A stretch of DNA of 51,846 nucleotides from Pseudomonadota bacterium (GCA_023419315.1 JAEZYE010000021.1:1-51846), one strand, 5' to 3'. Positions 23,745-32,599 are shown, numbered from the stretch's first letter. A program made the numbers and translations. The notes: generated by a model not told the origin, from the letters alone.

Positions 23745-25277
23745 TCAGAGATCGAACTTGATGCCCTGCGCCAGCGGCAGTGAGTCCGAGTAGTTGATCG
23801 TGTTGGTCTGGCGGCGCATGTAGACCTTCCAGGCGTCGGAGCCGGATTCACGGCCGCCGCCGGTTTCCTTTTCGCCACCGAAGGCACCGCCGATTTCCGC
23901 GCCGCTGGTGCCGATGTTGACGTTGGCGATGCCGCAGTCCGAACCGGCCGCCGACAGGAAGTGCTCGGCCGCCTTCAGGTTCTGCGTGAAGATCGACGAC
24001 GACAGGCCCTGCGGCACGCCGTTCTGCATGTCGATGGCTTCGTCCAGCGTCTTGTACTTCATGACGTAGAGGATCGGCGCGAAGGTTTCCTGCTGCACCA
24101 CTTCATCGCTGTTCTTCAGGCCGGTGACGATCGCCGGCAGGACGAAATTGCCCGGACGGTCGATGGCCGAGCCGCCGGTTTCCACCGTGCCGCCGCTGGC
24201 CTTGGCCTTCTCGATGGCGGCCAGGAACTGCTGCACCGCGCCCTGGCTGTTCAACGGACCCATCAGGTTGGCCGGGTCGGTCGGGTCGCCAATCTTGCCT
24301 TCGACCTGCTTGTACGCCTTGATCAGCGAGGCCAGCACGGTGTCGTAGATGGATTCGTGGACGATCAGGCGGCGCGTGGTCGTGCAGCGTTGGCCGGCCG
24401 TGCCGACCGCACCGAACACGATGCCCGGCACGGCGAGTTTCAGATCGGCTGTTTCGTCCAGGATGATCGCGTTGTTGCCGCCCAGTTCCAGCAGGCTGCG
24501 GCCCATGCGGCGCGCGACGCGCTCACCGACGATGCGGCCGACGTGGGTGGAGCCGGTGAAGCTGATCAGCGGAATGCGCTTGTCATCGACGAACTGCTGC
24601 GCCAGTTCCACGCCGGCATCGTTGATGAGGAAGAAGATGTCCGGGAAACCGCCGGCCTTCAGCGCGTCGTTGCAGATCTTCATCGAGGCGATCGCGGTCA
24701 GCGGCGTCTTGTTGGACGGCTTCCAGATGCAGATGTCGCCGCAGATGCCGGCCAGGAACGAATTCCACGCCCACACCGCGACCGGGAAATTGAACGCGCT
24801 GATGATGCCGACCAGGCCGAGCGGATGGTACTGCTCGTACATGCGGTGGCCCGGGCGTTCGGAATGCATGGTGTAGCCGTACAGCATGCGGCTCTGGCCG
24901 ACGGCGAAATCCGCGATGTCGATCATCTCCTGCACTTCGCCGTCGCCTTCGGGCTTGCTCTTGCCCATTTCCAGCGCGACCAGCGAACCCAGCGCGTCCT
25001 TGTGCTTGCGCAGCGCCTCGCCGCACAGGCGGATGGCTTCACCGCGACGCGGCGCCGGCGTCGTGCGCCAGACCTTGAAGGCTTCCTGCGCGCGGGCGAT
25101 CACGGTTTCGTAATCGGCCGGGCTGCTCGCATGCACTTCGGCGATCACCTCGTCGGTGGTCGGATTGATCGATTGCAGCAGGCCGGCATCGCTGGTCGTG
25201 GACCATTCGCCGCGGCCGAGATAGGTGCCGGAATTGATCTTGGCAAGGCCGAGCGCCTTGAGGATGTCTGCGGGCAT
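23745..25277 (-). CDS. ALDH7-type aldehyde dehydrogenase (alpha-aminoadipic semialdehyde / piperideine-6-carboxylate dehydrogenase type)
   Basis: 510 aa. NAD-dependent oxidation of an aldehyde to its acid, cytosolic. Catalytic Cys 298 (GTAGQRCTTTRR) and general base Glu 264 (LLELGGNN) are present, with the NAD-binding FTGSTHVGRIV (240-250) and IWKPSNKTPL. The N-terminal SGTYLGRGEW and the C-terminal GGAFGGEKETGGGRESGSDAWK are hallmarks of the antiquitin/ALDH7 group, in bacteria usually the lysine-catabolic enzyme AmaB/Pcd. The substrate is inferred from that group; no other lysine-catabolism gene is nearby. Transcribed alone or with the small membrane protein downstream. Confidence 0.92.
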   Translation of the reverse strand: MPADILKALGLAKINSGTYLGRGEWSTTSDAGLLQSINPTTDEVIAEVHASSPADYETVIARAQEAFKVWRTTPAPRRGEAIRLCGEALRKHKDALGSLVALEMGKSKPEGDGEVQEMIDIADFAVGQSRMLYGYTMHSERPGHRMYEQYHPLGLVGIISAFNFPVAVWAWNSFLAGICGDICIWKPSNKTPLTAIASMKICNDALKAGGFPDIFFLINDAGVELAQQFVDDKRIPLISFTGSTHVGRIVGERVARRMGRSLLELGGNNAIILDETADLKLAVPGIVFGAVGTAGQRCTTTRRLIVHESIYDTVLASLIKAYKQVEGKIGDPTDPANLMGPLNSQGAVQQFLAAIEKAKASGGTVETGGSAIDRPGNFVLPAIVTGLKNSDEVVQQETFAPILYVMKYKTLDEAIDMQNGVPQGLSSSIFTQNLKAAEHFLSAAGSDCGIANVNIGTSGAEIGGAFGGEKETGGGRESGSDAWKVYMRRQTNTINYSDSLPLAQGIKFDL

Positions 25278-25549
25278 GCGTAGCTCCAGGGAAAAATTCG
25301 TGTTGGCGCCGCCGGAGGCCGCGCAGGGAGCGCGATTTTAGCAGGGCCGTTCATGCGGTTCGCGGCCGCACAGGCATCCGTGGAAGTGCTGTCGCGGGTG
25401 ATCGATTCGCCGAGATCCGCATGCCCGGGATGCGTCGGTTTCGTCACTTCGACGAAGCCGGTGCCGAAGCCGGGCAGGGCATGCGCGGAAAGTGCGCGGA
25501 AGGCGAGAGGGGCGAGGCGCGAGGCGCTCGCGCCTTCGGCAGGAATGAT
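25278..25549. other. Intergenic region with a strong hairpin downstream of tRNA-Arg
   Basis: No convincing gene. It holds the upstream region of the aldehyde dehydrogenase (CTGGAGC ribosome site just before the ATG on the minus strand). At 25516-25534 there is a perfect 8-bp stem GGCGCGAG / CTCGCGCC with a GCG loop, about 15 bases past the 3' end of the tRNA, which could end its transcript, though no T-run follows. Confidence 0.5.
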
Positions 25550-25626
25550 TGGCGACCCCGGCCCGATTCGAACGGGCGACCTACGCCTTAGGAGGGCGTT
25601 GCTCTATCCAGCTGAGCTACGGGGCC
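25550..25626 (-). tRNA. tRNA-Arg (anticodon CCU)
   Basis: 77 nt with an encoded CCA tail. Acceptor stem GGCCCCG/CGGGGTC, D-arm GCTC..GAGC, anticodon stem ACGCC/GGCGT with loop CTCCTAA (anticodon CCT), T-arm GCCCG TTCGAAT CGGGC. It reads the rare AGG codon. The gene is alone between the aldehyde dehydrogenase and the threonine operon. All four helices pair fully apart from a G-T in the acceptor stem. Confidence 0.96.
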
Positions 25627-25754
25627 TGAGGCGCGCATTCTCGCATGAAGCCCATGCAGCGGGCGGTTCGGTGTTTTTCCCGGTTCGACTTCGGTCAATG
25701 GACGGGTTTGCATCGGTTGCGATGGAAACCATCGCGATTGATGCGTCGCAGCAC

Positions 25755-25787
25755 TTGACAGCCCCGGCGGTGTTCGTGTGTTCTACG
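25755..25787 (+). promoter_or_regulatory. Probable promoter of the threonine operon
   Basis: A perfect -35 box TTGACA stands at 25755-25760. The -10 is weak; candidate hexamers lie at 25778-25787 (around TGTTCTAC). A start near 25793 would put the leader ATG at 25824 about 30 bases into the transcript, as for other leader peptides. Confidence 0.5.
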
Positions 25788-25823
25788 GCGATGCACGCGA
25801 TCGCGACCCACGACACCCGTTTC

Positions 25824-25943
25824 ATGCCTCGGGCCTCCACGGCCGCGGGCACGAACGTGCGTGTCGCCGGAACGCACGCGGGCACCTCCACTACCACCAT
25901 TACCACCCCGATTCGCCGGGTGCGGCTGGTTGTGTTCGCGTAG
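25824..25943 (+). CDS. thrL: thr operon leader peptide
   Basis: 39-aa leader. Nine of its codons are Thr and two Ile, with a cluster at 25888-25913 reading GTSTTTITTPI, the counterpart of the Thr/Ile run in enterobacterial ThrL. It ends at TAG 25941-25943, 91 bases before thrA. The start ATG 25824 fits the likely transcription start; ATG 25791 and GTG 25857 are in-frame alternatives. Ribosome stalling on these codons under threonine (and perhaps isoleucine) shortage would decide the fold of the RNA downstream. The peptide sequence is otherwise Arg/Val-rich and presumably has no function of its own. Confidence 0.8.
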   Translation: MPRASTAAGTNVRVAGTHAGTSTTTITTPIRRVRLVVFA

Positions 25944-25985
25944 TCCACGCAAACCACGGCCCCGCACCCGAATCAGGATGCGGGG
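25917..25985 (+). promoter_or_regulatory. Threonine attenuator: antiterminator and terminator stems
   Basis: Two exclusive stems share one arm. CGGGTGCGG (25917-25925, directly after the Thr/Ile codons) is perfectly complementary to CCGCACCCG (25962-25970), forming an antiterminator. The same segment, as CCCCGCA (25960-25966), pairs with TGCGGGG (25979-25985) as a terminator. A ribosome stalled on the Thr codons leaves the first arm free, which prevents the terminator. A ribosome that reaches the leader stop covers the first arm. No U-run follows the terminator, so termination may need Rho or be leaky. Confidence 0.75.
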
Positions 25986-26034
25986 CGACCCCACGACCTG
26001 ATGCGCGTACCGGGCCTCCCACGAGGTTCCGTCG

Positions 26035-28533
26035 ATGTCGTCCAGTTCCGCTGCTCCACAGGTTTCATCCGCTTCTTCCCGCACCGTCGTGCACAAGTTC
26101 GGCGGCACTTCGGTGGCCGATGCCGAGCGCTATCGGCATGTCGCGCAGTTGCTGCTTGCGCGCGGGGAAGATCAACAGATCACCGTCGTGTCGGCGATGA
26201 AGGGCGTCACCGACGCGCTGATATCGCTGGCGGAAATGGCGTCGGGCAATCTCGCCGAATGGCGCGAGCGCTGGCACGAACTGCGCGCGCGCCATCGTGG
26301 CGCGGCGGTCGCGCTGCTGACCGAGAACGCCGGACCGACGGTTGAATGGCTGGATGCACGCTTCGATGAACTGGCGGAAATCCTCGCCGCGCTGGCGGTC
26401 ATCGGCGAATTGCCGCGCGAAGTGCTGGATCGCGTGCAGGGCATGGGTGAAGTGTTATCGGCGCGGTTGCTCGGCGACCACCTGAAAGCCGTTGGCGAGG
26501 ATTGCGCGGTGCTCGATGCGCGCGAGGTGCTGATCGTGGATCGCGGTGATCTGGGCGTGGACGTGGACTGGCTGCAGAGCGCGCAGCGCCTGCGCGACTG
26601 GCGTGCCGGCAATCCCCAGCGCCGCATCGTGGTCACCGGTTTCGTCGCGCGCGATCGCTCCGGACGCATCACCACGCTGGGCCGCAACGGCAGCGACTAC
26701 AGCGGCGCGATTTTCGCCGCCCTGTTCAACGCGGACGAACTGCACATCTGGACCGACGTGGACGGCGTGCTGTCGGCGGACCCGCGCGTCGTGCCGGAAG
26801 CCGTGCAACTGAGCACGCTCAGTTACGACGAAGCCTGCGAACTGGCGTACTTCGGCGCCAAGGTCGTGCATCCGCAGACGATGTCGCCGGCCATCGAACG
26901 CGGCCTGCCGATCATCATCCGCAACACCTTCCATCCGGATCATCCGGGTACCCGCATCACCGCCGAACGCGGCGGCAGCGGACCGGTGAAAGGACTGACG
27001 CTCAGCCCGGATCTGGCCATCCTCAACCTCGAAGGCACTGGCCTCATCGGCGTGCCCGGCACGGCCGAGCGCGTGTTTTCTGCATTGCGTGAAGCGCGCG
27101 TCTCGGTGGTGATGATCTCGCAGGGATCGTCGGAGCATTCGATCTGCTGCGTGGTGAAAAGCGCGGAGGCGCAGCGTGCGCAGACAGCGCTGCTCAACGC
27201 ATTCGCGCATGAACTGACCATCGGCCAGGTCCAGCGCGTGCAGCGCACCGACGGGGTCAGCGTACTGGCGGCGGTCGGCGACGGCATGGCCGGCCAGCCC
27301 GGCGTGGCGGCGCGGTTGTTCGAGTCGCTGGGACGCGCACGGGTGAACATCCTGGCGATCGCGCAGGGTTCTTCCGAGCGCAACATCTCCGTGGCGATCG
27401 ACAGCGCCGATGCCACCAAGGCGCTGCGCGCGGCGCATGCCGGTTTCTGGCTTTCACCGCAGACGTTCTCGGTCGGCGTGATCGGACCGGGCAACGTGGG
27501 CGCGACGCTGATCGATCAATTGCGCGCGGCGCAGTCGAACCTGCTCGGCAAGGCCAACCTCGATCTGCGCCTGCGTGCGATTGCATCCAGCCGGCGCATG
27601 CTGCTCGACGAACGCGGCATCGGCGACGACTGGCGCGCGCGCTTCCAGGACAATGCGGAAGCCGCGGATCTGGATCGCTTCAGCGCGCACCTGCTGTCCG
27701 CGCATCTGCCGCATGCGGTCATCGTCGATTGCAGCGCAAGTCCGGCCGTGGCGGATCGCTACGCCGAGTGGCTGGCCGCCGGCATCCATGTGGTGACGCC
27801 GAACAAGCAGGCCGGCGCAGGCGCGTTGGAGCGCTACGAAGCCATCCATGCGGCCGCCGCCGGCAGCGGCGCGCGGTTCCGCTACGAGGCCACGGTCGGC
27901 GCGGGCCTGCCGATCATCTCCACCTTGCGTGATCTGCTCGATACCGGCGACAGCGTGGTGTCGGTCGAGGGCATTTTCTCCGGCACGCTCGCGTGGCTGT
28001 TCAACCGCTACGACGGCAGCGTGCCGTTCTCCGAACTGGTCATCGAGGCGCGATCGCTGGGCTATACCGAACCCGACCCGCGCGATGATCTGTCCGGCAC
28101 CGACGTGGCACGCAAGCTGGTGATCCTGGCGCGGGAGGCCGGGCGCACGCTGGCGCTGGAGGACGTGGTCGTCGAGAGCCTCGTGCCCGAATCGCTGCGG
28201 AGCGCGAGCGTCGATGACTTCATGGCGCGGCTGGGTGAAGTGGACGCCGTGTTCGATCAACGTCTCGCCGACGCGCGAACGGCCGGACAGGTGCTGCGTT
28301 ATGTCGCGCGCCTGGATGGCGAAGGCAAGGCGAGCGTCGGGCTGGTTGCGCTGCCGTCCAGCCATGCGTTCGCCAACCTGCGCCTCACCGACAACATCGT
28401 ACAGTTCAGCACGCGCCGGTATTGCGACAACCCGCTCATCGTGCAGGGGCCCGGTGCGGGTCCCGAGGTGACCGCCGCGGGCGTGTTCGCGGATCTGCTG
28501 CGGGTCGCGGCCGGCCAGGGAGCAAAGCTGTGA
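26035..28533 (+). CDS. thrA: Bifunctional aspartate kinase / homoserine dehydrogenase I
   Basis: 832 aa. It catalyses the first and third steps from aspartate to threonine. The kinase domain (about 20-300) starts VHKFGGTSVADAERYRHV. Two ACT-type regulatory segments follow (about 325-470: LNLEGTGLIGVPGTAERVFSAL and VLAAVGDGMAGQPGVAARLFESL), which bind threonine for feedback inhibition. The dehydrogenase domain begins GVIGPGNVGATLIDQL (about 480), with PNKQAGAG, EATVGAGLPIIST and EGIFSGTLAWLF. All motifs are complete, and the length equals the E. coli enzyme. It is the first gene after the attenuator; thrB overlaps its stop by 4 bases. Confidence 0.97.
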   Translation: MSSSSAAPQVSSASSRTVVHKFGGTSVADAERYRHVAQLLLARGEDQQITVVSAMKGVTDALISLAEMASGNLAEWRERWHELRARHRGAAVALLTENAGPTVEWLDARFDELAEILAALAVIGELPREVLDRVQGMGEVLSARLLGDHLKAVGEDCAVLDAREVLIVDRGDLGVDVDWLQSAQRLRDWRAGNPQRRIVVTGFVARDRSGRITTLGRNGSDYSGAIFAALFNADELHIWTDVDGVLSADPRVVPEAVQLSTLSYDEACELAYFGAKVVHPQTMSPAIERGLPIIIRNTFHPDHPGTRITAERGGSGPVKGLTLSPDLAILNLEGTGLIGVPGTAERVFSALREARVSVVMISQGSSEHSICCVVKSAEAQRAQTALLNAFAHELTIGQVQRVQRTDGVSVLAAVGDGMAGQPGVAARLFESLGRARVNILAIAQGSSERNISVAIDSADATKALRAAHAGFWLSPQTFSVGVIGPGNVGATLIDQLRAAQSNLLGKANLDLRLRAIASSRRMLLDERGIGDDWRARFQDNAEAADLDRFSAHLLSAHLPHAVIVDCSASPAVADRYAEWLAAGIHVVTPNKQAGAGALERYEAIHAAAAGSGARFRYEATVGAGLPIISTLRDLLDTGDSVVSVEGIFSGTLAWLFNRYDGSVPFSELVIEARSLGYTEPDPRDDLSGTDVARKLVILAREAGRTLALEDVVVESLVPESLRSASVDDFMARLGEVDAVFDQRLADARTAGQVLRYVARLDGEGKASVGLVALPSSHAFANLRLTDNIVQFSTRRYCDNPLIVQGPGAGPEVTAAGVFADLLRVAAGQGAKL

Positions 28534-29459
28534 CGCCACGGAATGTCGCCACTGCGTTCTCGCCGGCTTCGGTCGGCAATGTCGGTGTCGGTTTCGACAT
28601 CCTCGGCCATGTCATCGAGGGCGCGGGTGACACGGTCACCGTGCGCCGCATCGAAGCGCCCGAAGTGCGCATCCGCGCGATACGCGGCGCGACCGTCGAT
28701 CTGCCGCTGGACGCCGCGGCCAATACGGCCGGCGCGGCGCTGATTTCGCTGCGTGAGCATCAGTCGCCCGGCTTCGGTTTCGAGATCGAGATCGACAAGG
28801 GCATTCCGCTGGGATCGGGCATGGGTGGGTCGGCCGCGTCGTGCGTGGCGGCGCTGGTCGCCGCCAATGCACTGCTGCCGCAGCCGCTTGCAGTGGACGA
28901 TCTGTATCCGCATGCGCTCGTGGGCGAAGCCGTCGCGAGTGGCGGCAAGCATGGCGACAATCTCGGGCCGATGCTGCTCGGCGGCCTCGTGCTCGCCACG
29001 GCGGATCGGCTGGTCAAGGTGCCGATGCCGGCCGCTTGGCATTGCGCGCTCGTGCATCCGGATGCCGTACTGGAAACGCGCCGCGCGCGGGCCGCGCTCG
29101 CTGGCGCGTACGAGCTGAAGGAATTCGTTGCGCAGAGTGCGCATCTGGCGCTGGTGTTGAGCGGCTGCCATGCCGGCGATGCCGCGCTCGTGCGCGCCGG
29201 CCTGGAGGATGTGCTGGTCGAGCCGCGCCGCGCACCGCTGATTGGTGGCTTTGCAGCGGTGAAGCAGGCGGCGCTGGCGCACGGCGCGATGGGCGCCAGC
29301 ATCTCCGGTGCTGGCCCGAGCGTGTTCGCCTGGTTCGAATCGCGCAGCGCAGCGGAGCAGGCCGCCGCTTCGATGCAGAACGCGTTCGCGCACGCCGGTT
29401 TCACCAGCCAGGCATGGGTGTCGCCCATCAACGCGCCGGCCGCGCGTCTGCTGGATTGA
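28530..29459 (+). CDS. thrB: Homoserine kinase
   Basis: 309 aa from GTG 28530, whose GTGA overlaps the thrA stop; the open frame further upstream lies inside thrA. ThrB phosphorylates homoserine. It belongs to the GHMP kinases: FSPASVGNVGVGFDILG at the N-terminus, ATP-binding PLGSGMGGSAAS (about 91-102), and the C-terminal GASISGAGPSVFAW glycine-rich motif. Length and motifs are normal. Coupled translation with thrA and 51 bases to thrC keep the three enzymes in step. Confidence 0.96.
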   Translation: MTPRNVATAFSPASVGNVGVGFDILGHVIEGAGDTVTVRRIEAPEVRIRAIRGATVDLPLDAAANTAGAALISLREHQSPGFGFEIEIDKGIPLGSGMGGSAASCVAALVAANALLPQPLAVDDLYPHALVGEAVASGGKHGDNLGPMLLGGLVLATADRLVKVPMPAAWHCALVHPDAVLETRRARAALAGAYELKEFVAQSAHLALVLSGCHAGDAALVRAGLEDVLVEPRRAPLIGGFAAVKQAALAHGAMGASISGAGPSVFAWFESRSAAEQAAASMQNAFAHAGFTSQAWVSPINAPAARLLD

Positions 29460-29510
29460 ACGCATGCACCTCCATTCGCTGTTTTTCCCGCATCGCCGAG
29501 TGACGCACCG

Positions 29511-30806
29511 ATGAAGTTCGTTTCCACCCGCGGCGACGCCGCACCCGCCAGCCTCAGTGACGCCATCGCGGCCGGGCTCGCGCCCGATGGCGGGCTGTAT
29601 GTTCCGCAGGGTTTGCCTGCCGCACGGAATCATCCCGCCGGCGAAACGCTCGCGGCCAGCGCCGCGCCGTGGCTGCGGCCGTTCTTCGAAGGCGACGCGC
29701 TTGCGCCCGAACTCGATGCGATCTGCCGCGAGGCATTCGATTTCCCGGCGCCGCTGAAGCCATTGGCCTCGCAGGACGATTACGTGCTCGAACTCTTCCA
29801 TGGGCCGACCGCGGCCTTCAAGGATTTCGGCGCGCGTTTCCTCGCCGCCACGCTGACGCGCCTGCGTCGCGGCCAGTCGCGGCCGTTGACGATCCTGGTC
29901 GCCACCTCCGGCGATACTGGCGCGGCGGTCGCGGCGGCATTCCATCGCCAGCCCGGCCTGCGCGTGGTGGTGCTGTATCCGGATGGCCGCGTTTCGCCAC
30001 GGCAGGCGCATCAGCTCGGCTGTTTCGGCGACAACGTGTCGGCGCTGCGCGTGGCCGGCTCGTTCGACGATTGCCAGGCGCTGGTCAAGCAGGCGTTGAA
30101 CGACGCCGCGCTCCAGCGTGATGTGCCGATGAGTTCGGCCAACAGCATCAGCCTGGGCCGGCTGCTGCCGCAGATGAGCTATTACGCCGACGCCGCGACC
30201 CGGCATCATGCGGACAAGGGAACGCCGCTCAACTTCGTCATTCCCACCGGCAATCTCGGCAACGCGGTCGCGGCGATCCTGGTGCGGGCGCTCGGCGCGC
30301 CGCTCGGGGACATCGTGCTGGCGACCAATGCCAACCGCGTCCTGCCGGATTTCTTCGAGGGACACGCGTATGCGGCGGCGGCCAGCGTCGCGACCATCGC
30401 CAACGCGATGGATGTCGGTGCGCCCAGCAACTTCGAACGCCTGCGCTGGCTGTATCGCGGCGACGATGCCGCGTTGCGCAGCGCGTTCCGTGCGTTTAGC
30501 GTCGACGACGATGCCATCCGCGCGACCATTGCGCGGCGGCATGCGCAGTACGGTGAAGTGTTCTGTCCACACACGGCCACGGCCGTCCATGTGCTGGAAC
30601 AGTTGCGCGGGGAGGGCGCGTCCGGACATTGGGCGGTCGCCGCCACCGCGCATCCGGCCAAGTTCGAGACGATCGTGGAGTCGCTGGTGGGCGGTGACGT
30701 GGAAGTCCCTGCATCGCTGGCTGTTTTGCTCGCGCGCCCGGCCCATGCCGAGCCGCTGCCGCCACGCTACGACGCGTTGCGCGACCATCTCCGGCGCACC
30801 GCATGA
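29511..30806 (+). CDS. thrC: Threonine synthase
   Basis: 431 aa. It converts O-phosphohomoserine to threonine with pyridoxal phosphate. Lys 104 in HGPTAAFKDFGARF binds PLP; SGDTGAAVAAAF is the phosphate-binding loop; the N-terminal YVSTRG-like start (MKFVSTRGDAAPASLSDAI) and IPTGNLGNAVAAILV are typical of the ThrC class found in E. coli and plants. The start ATG 29511 lies 51 bases after thrB. Its stop overlaps the ATG of the next gene, an L,D-transpeptidase, so that gene is probably also read from the thr transcript. Confidence 0.96.
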   Translation: MKFVSTRGDAAPASLSDAIAAGLAPDGGLYVPQGLPAARNHPAGETLAASAAPWLRPFFEGDALAPELDAICREAFDFPAPLKPLASQDDYVLELFHGPTAAFKDFGARFLAATLTRLRRGQSRPLTILVATSGDTGAAVAAAFHRQPGLRVVVLYPDGRVSPRQAHQLGCFGDNVSALRVAGSFDDCQALVKQALNDAALQRDVPMSSANSISLGRLLPQMSYYADAATRHHADKGTPLNFVIPTGNLGNAVAAILVRALGAPLGDIVLATNANRVLPDFFEGHAYAAAASVATIANAMDVGAPSNFERLRWLYRGDDAALRSAFRAFSVDDDAIRATIARRHAQYGEVFCPHTATAVHVLEQLRGEGASGHWAVAATAHPAKFETIVESLVGGDVEVPASLAVLLARPAHAEPLPPRYDALRDHLRRTA

Positions 30807-31828
30807 TCCGCACGCGTCTGCTCGGGTCGTGCTTGCTGCTGCTCGGCGCGTTCCTGGCCGCACCGGTCCATGCGCAGGTGTCCGCGCCGGACGTACGCGC
30901 GTTGAAGCCGGGCGAATTCCTGTGGTTTCCGGAAATCGCGCCGCAGGGGCCGGTCGTGCTGGTGGTGTCGCTGGACGAGCAGCGCGCCTATGCCTATCGC
31001 AACGGCATGGCGATTGGCGTCAGCACGATCAGTTCGGGCAAGCAGGGGCACGACACGCCGACGGGCGTCTTCACCATCCTGCAGAAGAACAAGGACCATC
31101 GCTCCAACCTCTACAGCAACGCGCCGATGCCGTACATGCAGCGGCTGACCTGGGATGGCATCGCGCTGCACGGCGGCAGTCTTCCGGGTTATCCCGCCTC
31201 GCACGGTTGCGTGCGGCTGCCGCAGGCGTTCGCCGAGAAGCTGTTCTCGATCACCCAGCGCGGCGACACCGTGGTCGTCGCCGATGCGAAGGCGTCGCCG
31301 GTGAGCATCGTCCATCCGGCCGTGCTGGCGCCGGTGACGCGCGCGGGGGCGGCGGAATCCCGCAGCTTCCAGGAATGGGAAGTGCATTGGGACGACGCGG
31401 CCGCGCCGGCCGGCCCGGTCAGCATCCTGGTCAGCCTGCTGGATCGGCGGGTGACCGTGCTGCGCGACGGGGTCCTGCTCGGTTCGGCGCCGTTGCAGCG
31501 GGTGGGCGATCTGGAATTGCAGGGCAGCGTGCTGTTCGTGATGACCACGGAAATGGAGGACATTCCCAGCCTGCTGGATCCGCAGCAACGCCAGCACCGC
31601 TGGACGGCGCACCGCGTGCTCGGACCCGAAGGCGCGCCGATGCCGTCGCTCGCGGCACTGGGCGAGTCGTTCTGGATTCCCGAAGCGTTCGCGCGGCGGC
31701 TGTACCCGATCCTGGCGCCGGGAACGACGGTTCTCGTGACCGACCTGCCGGGCGTGCGTCCGCCGGAAGCGGGCCCGCGGACCGAACCGGTGTTGGAATC
31801 CGCATCCGCCGGCCCCATCCTGCGTTGA
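30803..31828 (+). CDS. L,D-transpeptidase (YkuD domain), secreted
   Basis: 341 aa with a signal peptide (MIRTRLLGSCLLLLGAFLAAPVHA, cleavage about 24). The YkuD catalytic domain spans about 50-165: HGGSLPGYPASHGCVRLP, with His 123, His 134 and nucleophile Cys 136. The second half (about 195-320) holds another folded region with VSILVSLLDRRVTVLRDG, resembling a degenerate repeat of the first domain without the Cys motif. Such enzymes make 3-3 peptidoglycan cross-links or attach proteins to the wall. The ATG overlaps the thrC stop (ATGA), an unusual place for a cell-wall gene. Confidence 0.88.
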   Translation: MIRTRLLGSCLLLLGAFLAAPVHAQVSAPDVRALKPGEFLWFPEIAPQGPVVLVVSLDEQRAYAYRNGMAIGVSTISSGKQGHDTPTGVFTILQKNKDHRSNLYSNAPMPYMQRLTWDGIALHGGSLPGYPASHGCVRLPQAFAEKLFSITQRGDTVVVADAKASPVSIVHPAVLAPVTRAGAAESRSFQEWEVHWDDAAAPAGPVSILVSLLDRRVTVLRDGVLLGSAPLQRVGDLELQGSVLFVMTTEMEDIPSLLDPQQRQHRWTAHRVLGPEGAPMPSLAALGESFWIPEAFARRLYPILAPGTTVLVTDLPGVRPPEAGPRTEPVLESASAGPILR

Positions 31829-31868
31829 CACGGCCACGGACGGCGACCTTTCAGGTTGATGTTCCGCC

Positions 31869-32585
31869 ATGCACCGTCGTCCGCTCTTCCTGCTTGCCTG
31901 CGCCGCGTTTGCCGCCATCGGCGGTGCGCGGGCGCAGACCGCCGTACCGGTCACGCTGGCAGACAAGCTCTCGCGCGCCGCTCCGGCGCTTGATCGCGAG
32001 GTGCTTTCGCTGGCGACGCGGGCGCTTTCGTGCTCGCTGCGCAATGGCGGCGCATTGCCGCCGACCCTGAGCGTGATCGATTTCTCGCGTCCATCCACGC
32101 AACCGCGCCTGTGGGTGTTCGATCTGGCGCGCGAACGGCTGCTCTTCGAGGAATGGGTCGCGCATGGCCGCAATACCGGCGAAAACCTCGCCACGCGGTT
32201 TTCCAATCGCGATGGCAGTTACATGTCCAGCCTGGGCGCGTTCCGCACCGAGGAAAGCTACACCGGCAACAACGGCTATTCGTTGCGACTGGAAGGCCTG
32301 GAGCCGGGCTTCAATGACCGCGCCCGCGCGCGCGCCATCGTCATCCACGGTGCGCCCTACGTCAGTTCCGCATTGATCCGTCAGCAGGGCCGGCTCGGCC
32401 GCAGCCTGGGCTGCCCGGCCGTGCGCGCGGACGTGGCGCGGCCGCTGATCGACACCATCCGCGGCGGCTCGTTCCTGTTTGCCTACTATCCCGACCCGGC
32501 ATGGCTGCAGGAATCGCGCCTGCTCGGCCCGGCCTGCGGCGACGGCCCGGCGACGCGCGGTCCCGGCGTACATGCTTCCCACTGA
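31869..32585 (+). CDS. Murein L,D-transpeptidase, YkuD_2-type
   Basis: 238 aa, signal peptide MHRRPLFLLACAAFAAIGGARA (cleavage about 22). The catalytic part has IVIHGAPYVS (His 160) and GRLGRSLGCPAV with the predicted nucleophile Cys 182, and upstream FSNRDGSYMSSLGAFRTEESYTG, characteristic of the 'murein L,D-transpeptidase catalytic domain' family, which is distinct from the YkuD family of the gene before. Forty bases separate the two genes, so they are likely co-transcribed and might share a substrate. Its role (cross-linking or lipoprotein attachment) is inferred. Confidence 0.85.
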   Translation: MHRRPLFLLACAAFAAIGGARAQTAVPVTLADKLSRAAPALDREVLSLATRALSCSLRNGGALPPTLSVIDFSRPSTQPRLWVFDLARERLLFEEWVAHGRNTGENLATRFSNRDGSYMSSLGAFRTEESYTGNNGYSLRLEGLEPGFNDRARARAIVIHGAPYVSSALIRQQGRLGRSLGCPAVRADVARPLIDTIRGGSFLFAYYPDPAWLQESRLLGPACGDGPATRGPGVHASH

Positions 32586-32599
32586 AATCCGGAGCGACG

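Noticed and set aside
25353..25790. Frame joining the intergenic region, tRNA and leader peptide
   Set aside because: Crosses the tRNA-Arg gene and the likely promoter; only the last 39 codons make sense as a leader.
28299..30863. 854-codon minus-strand frame across thrB-thrC
   Set aside because: Antisense shadow; both plus-strand genes have full motifs.
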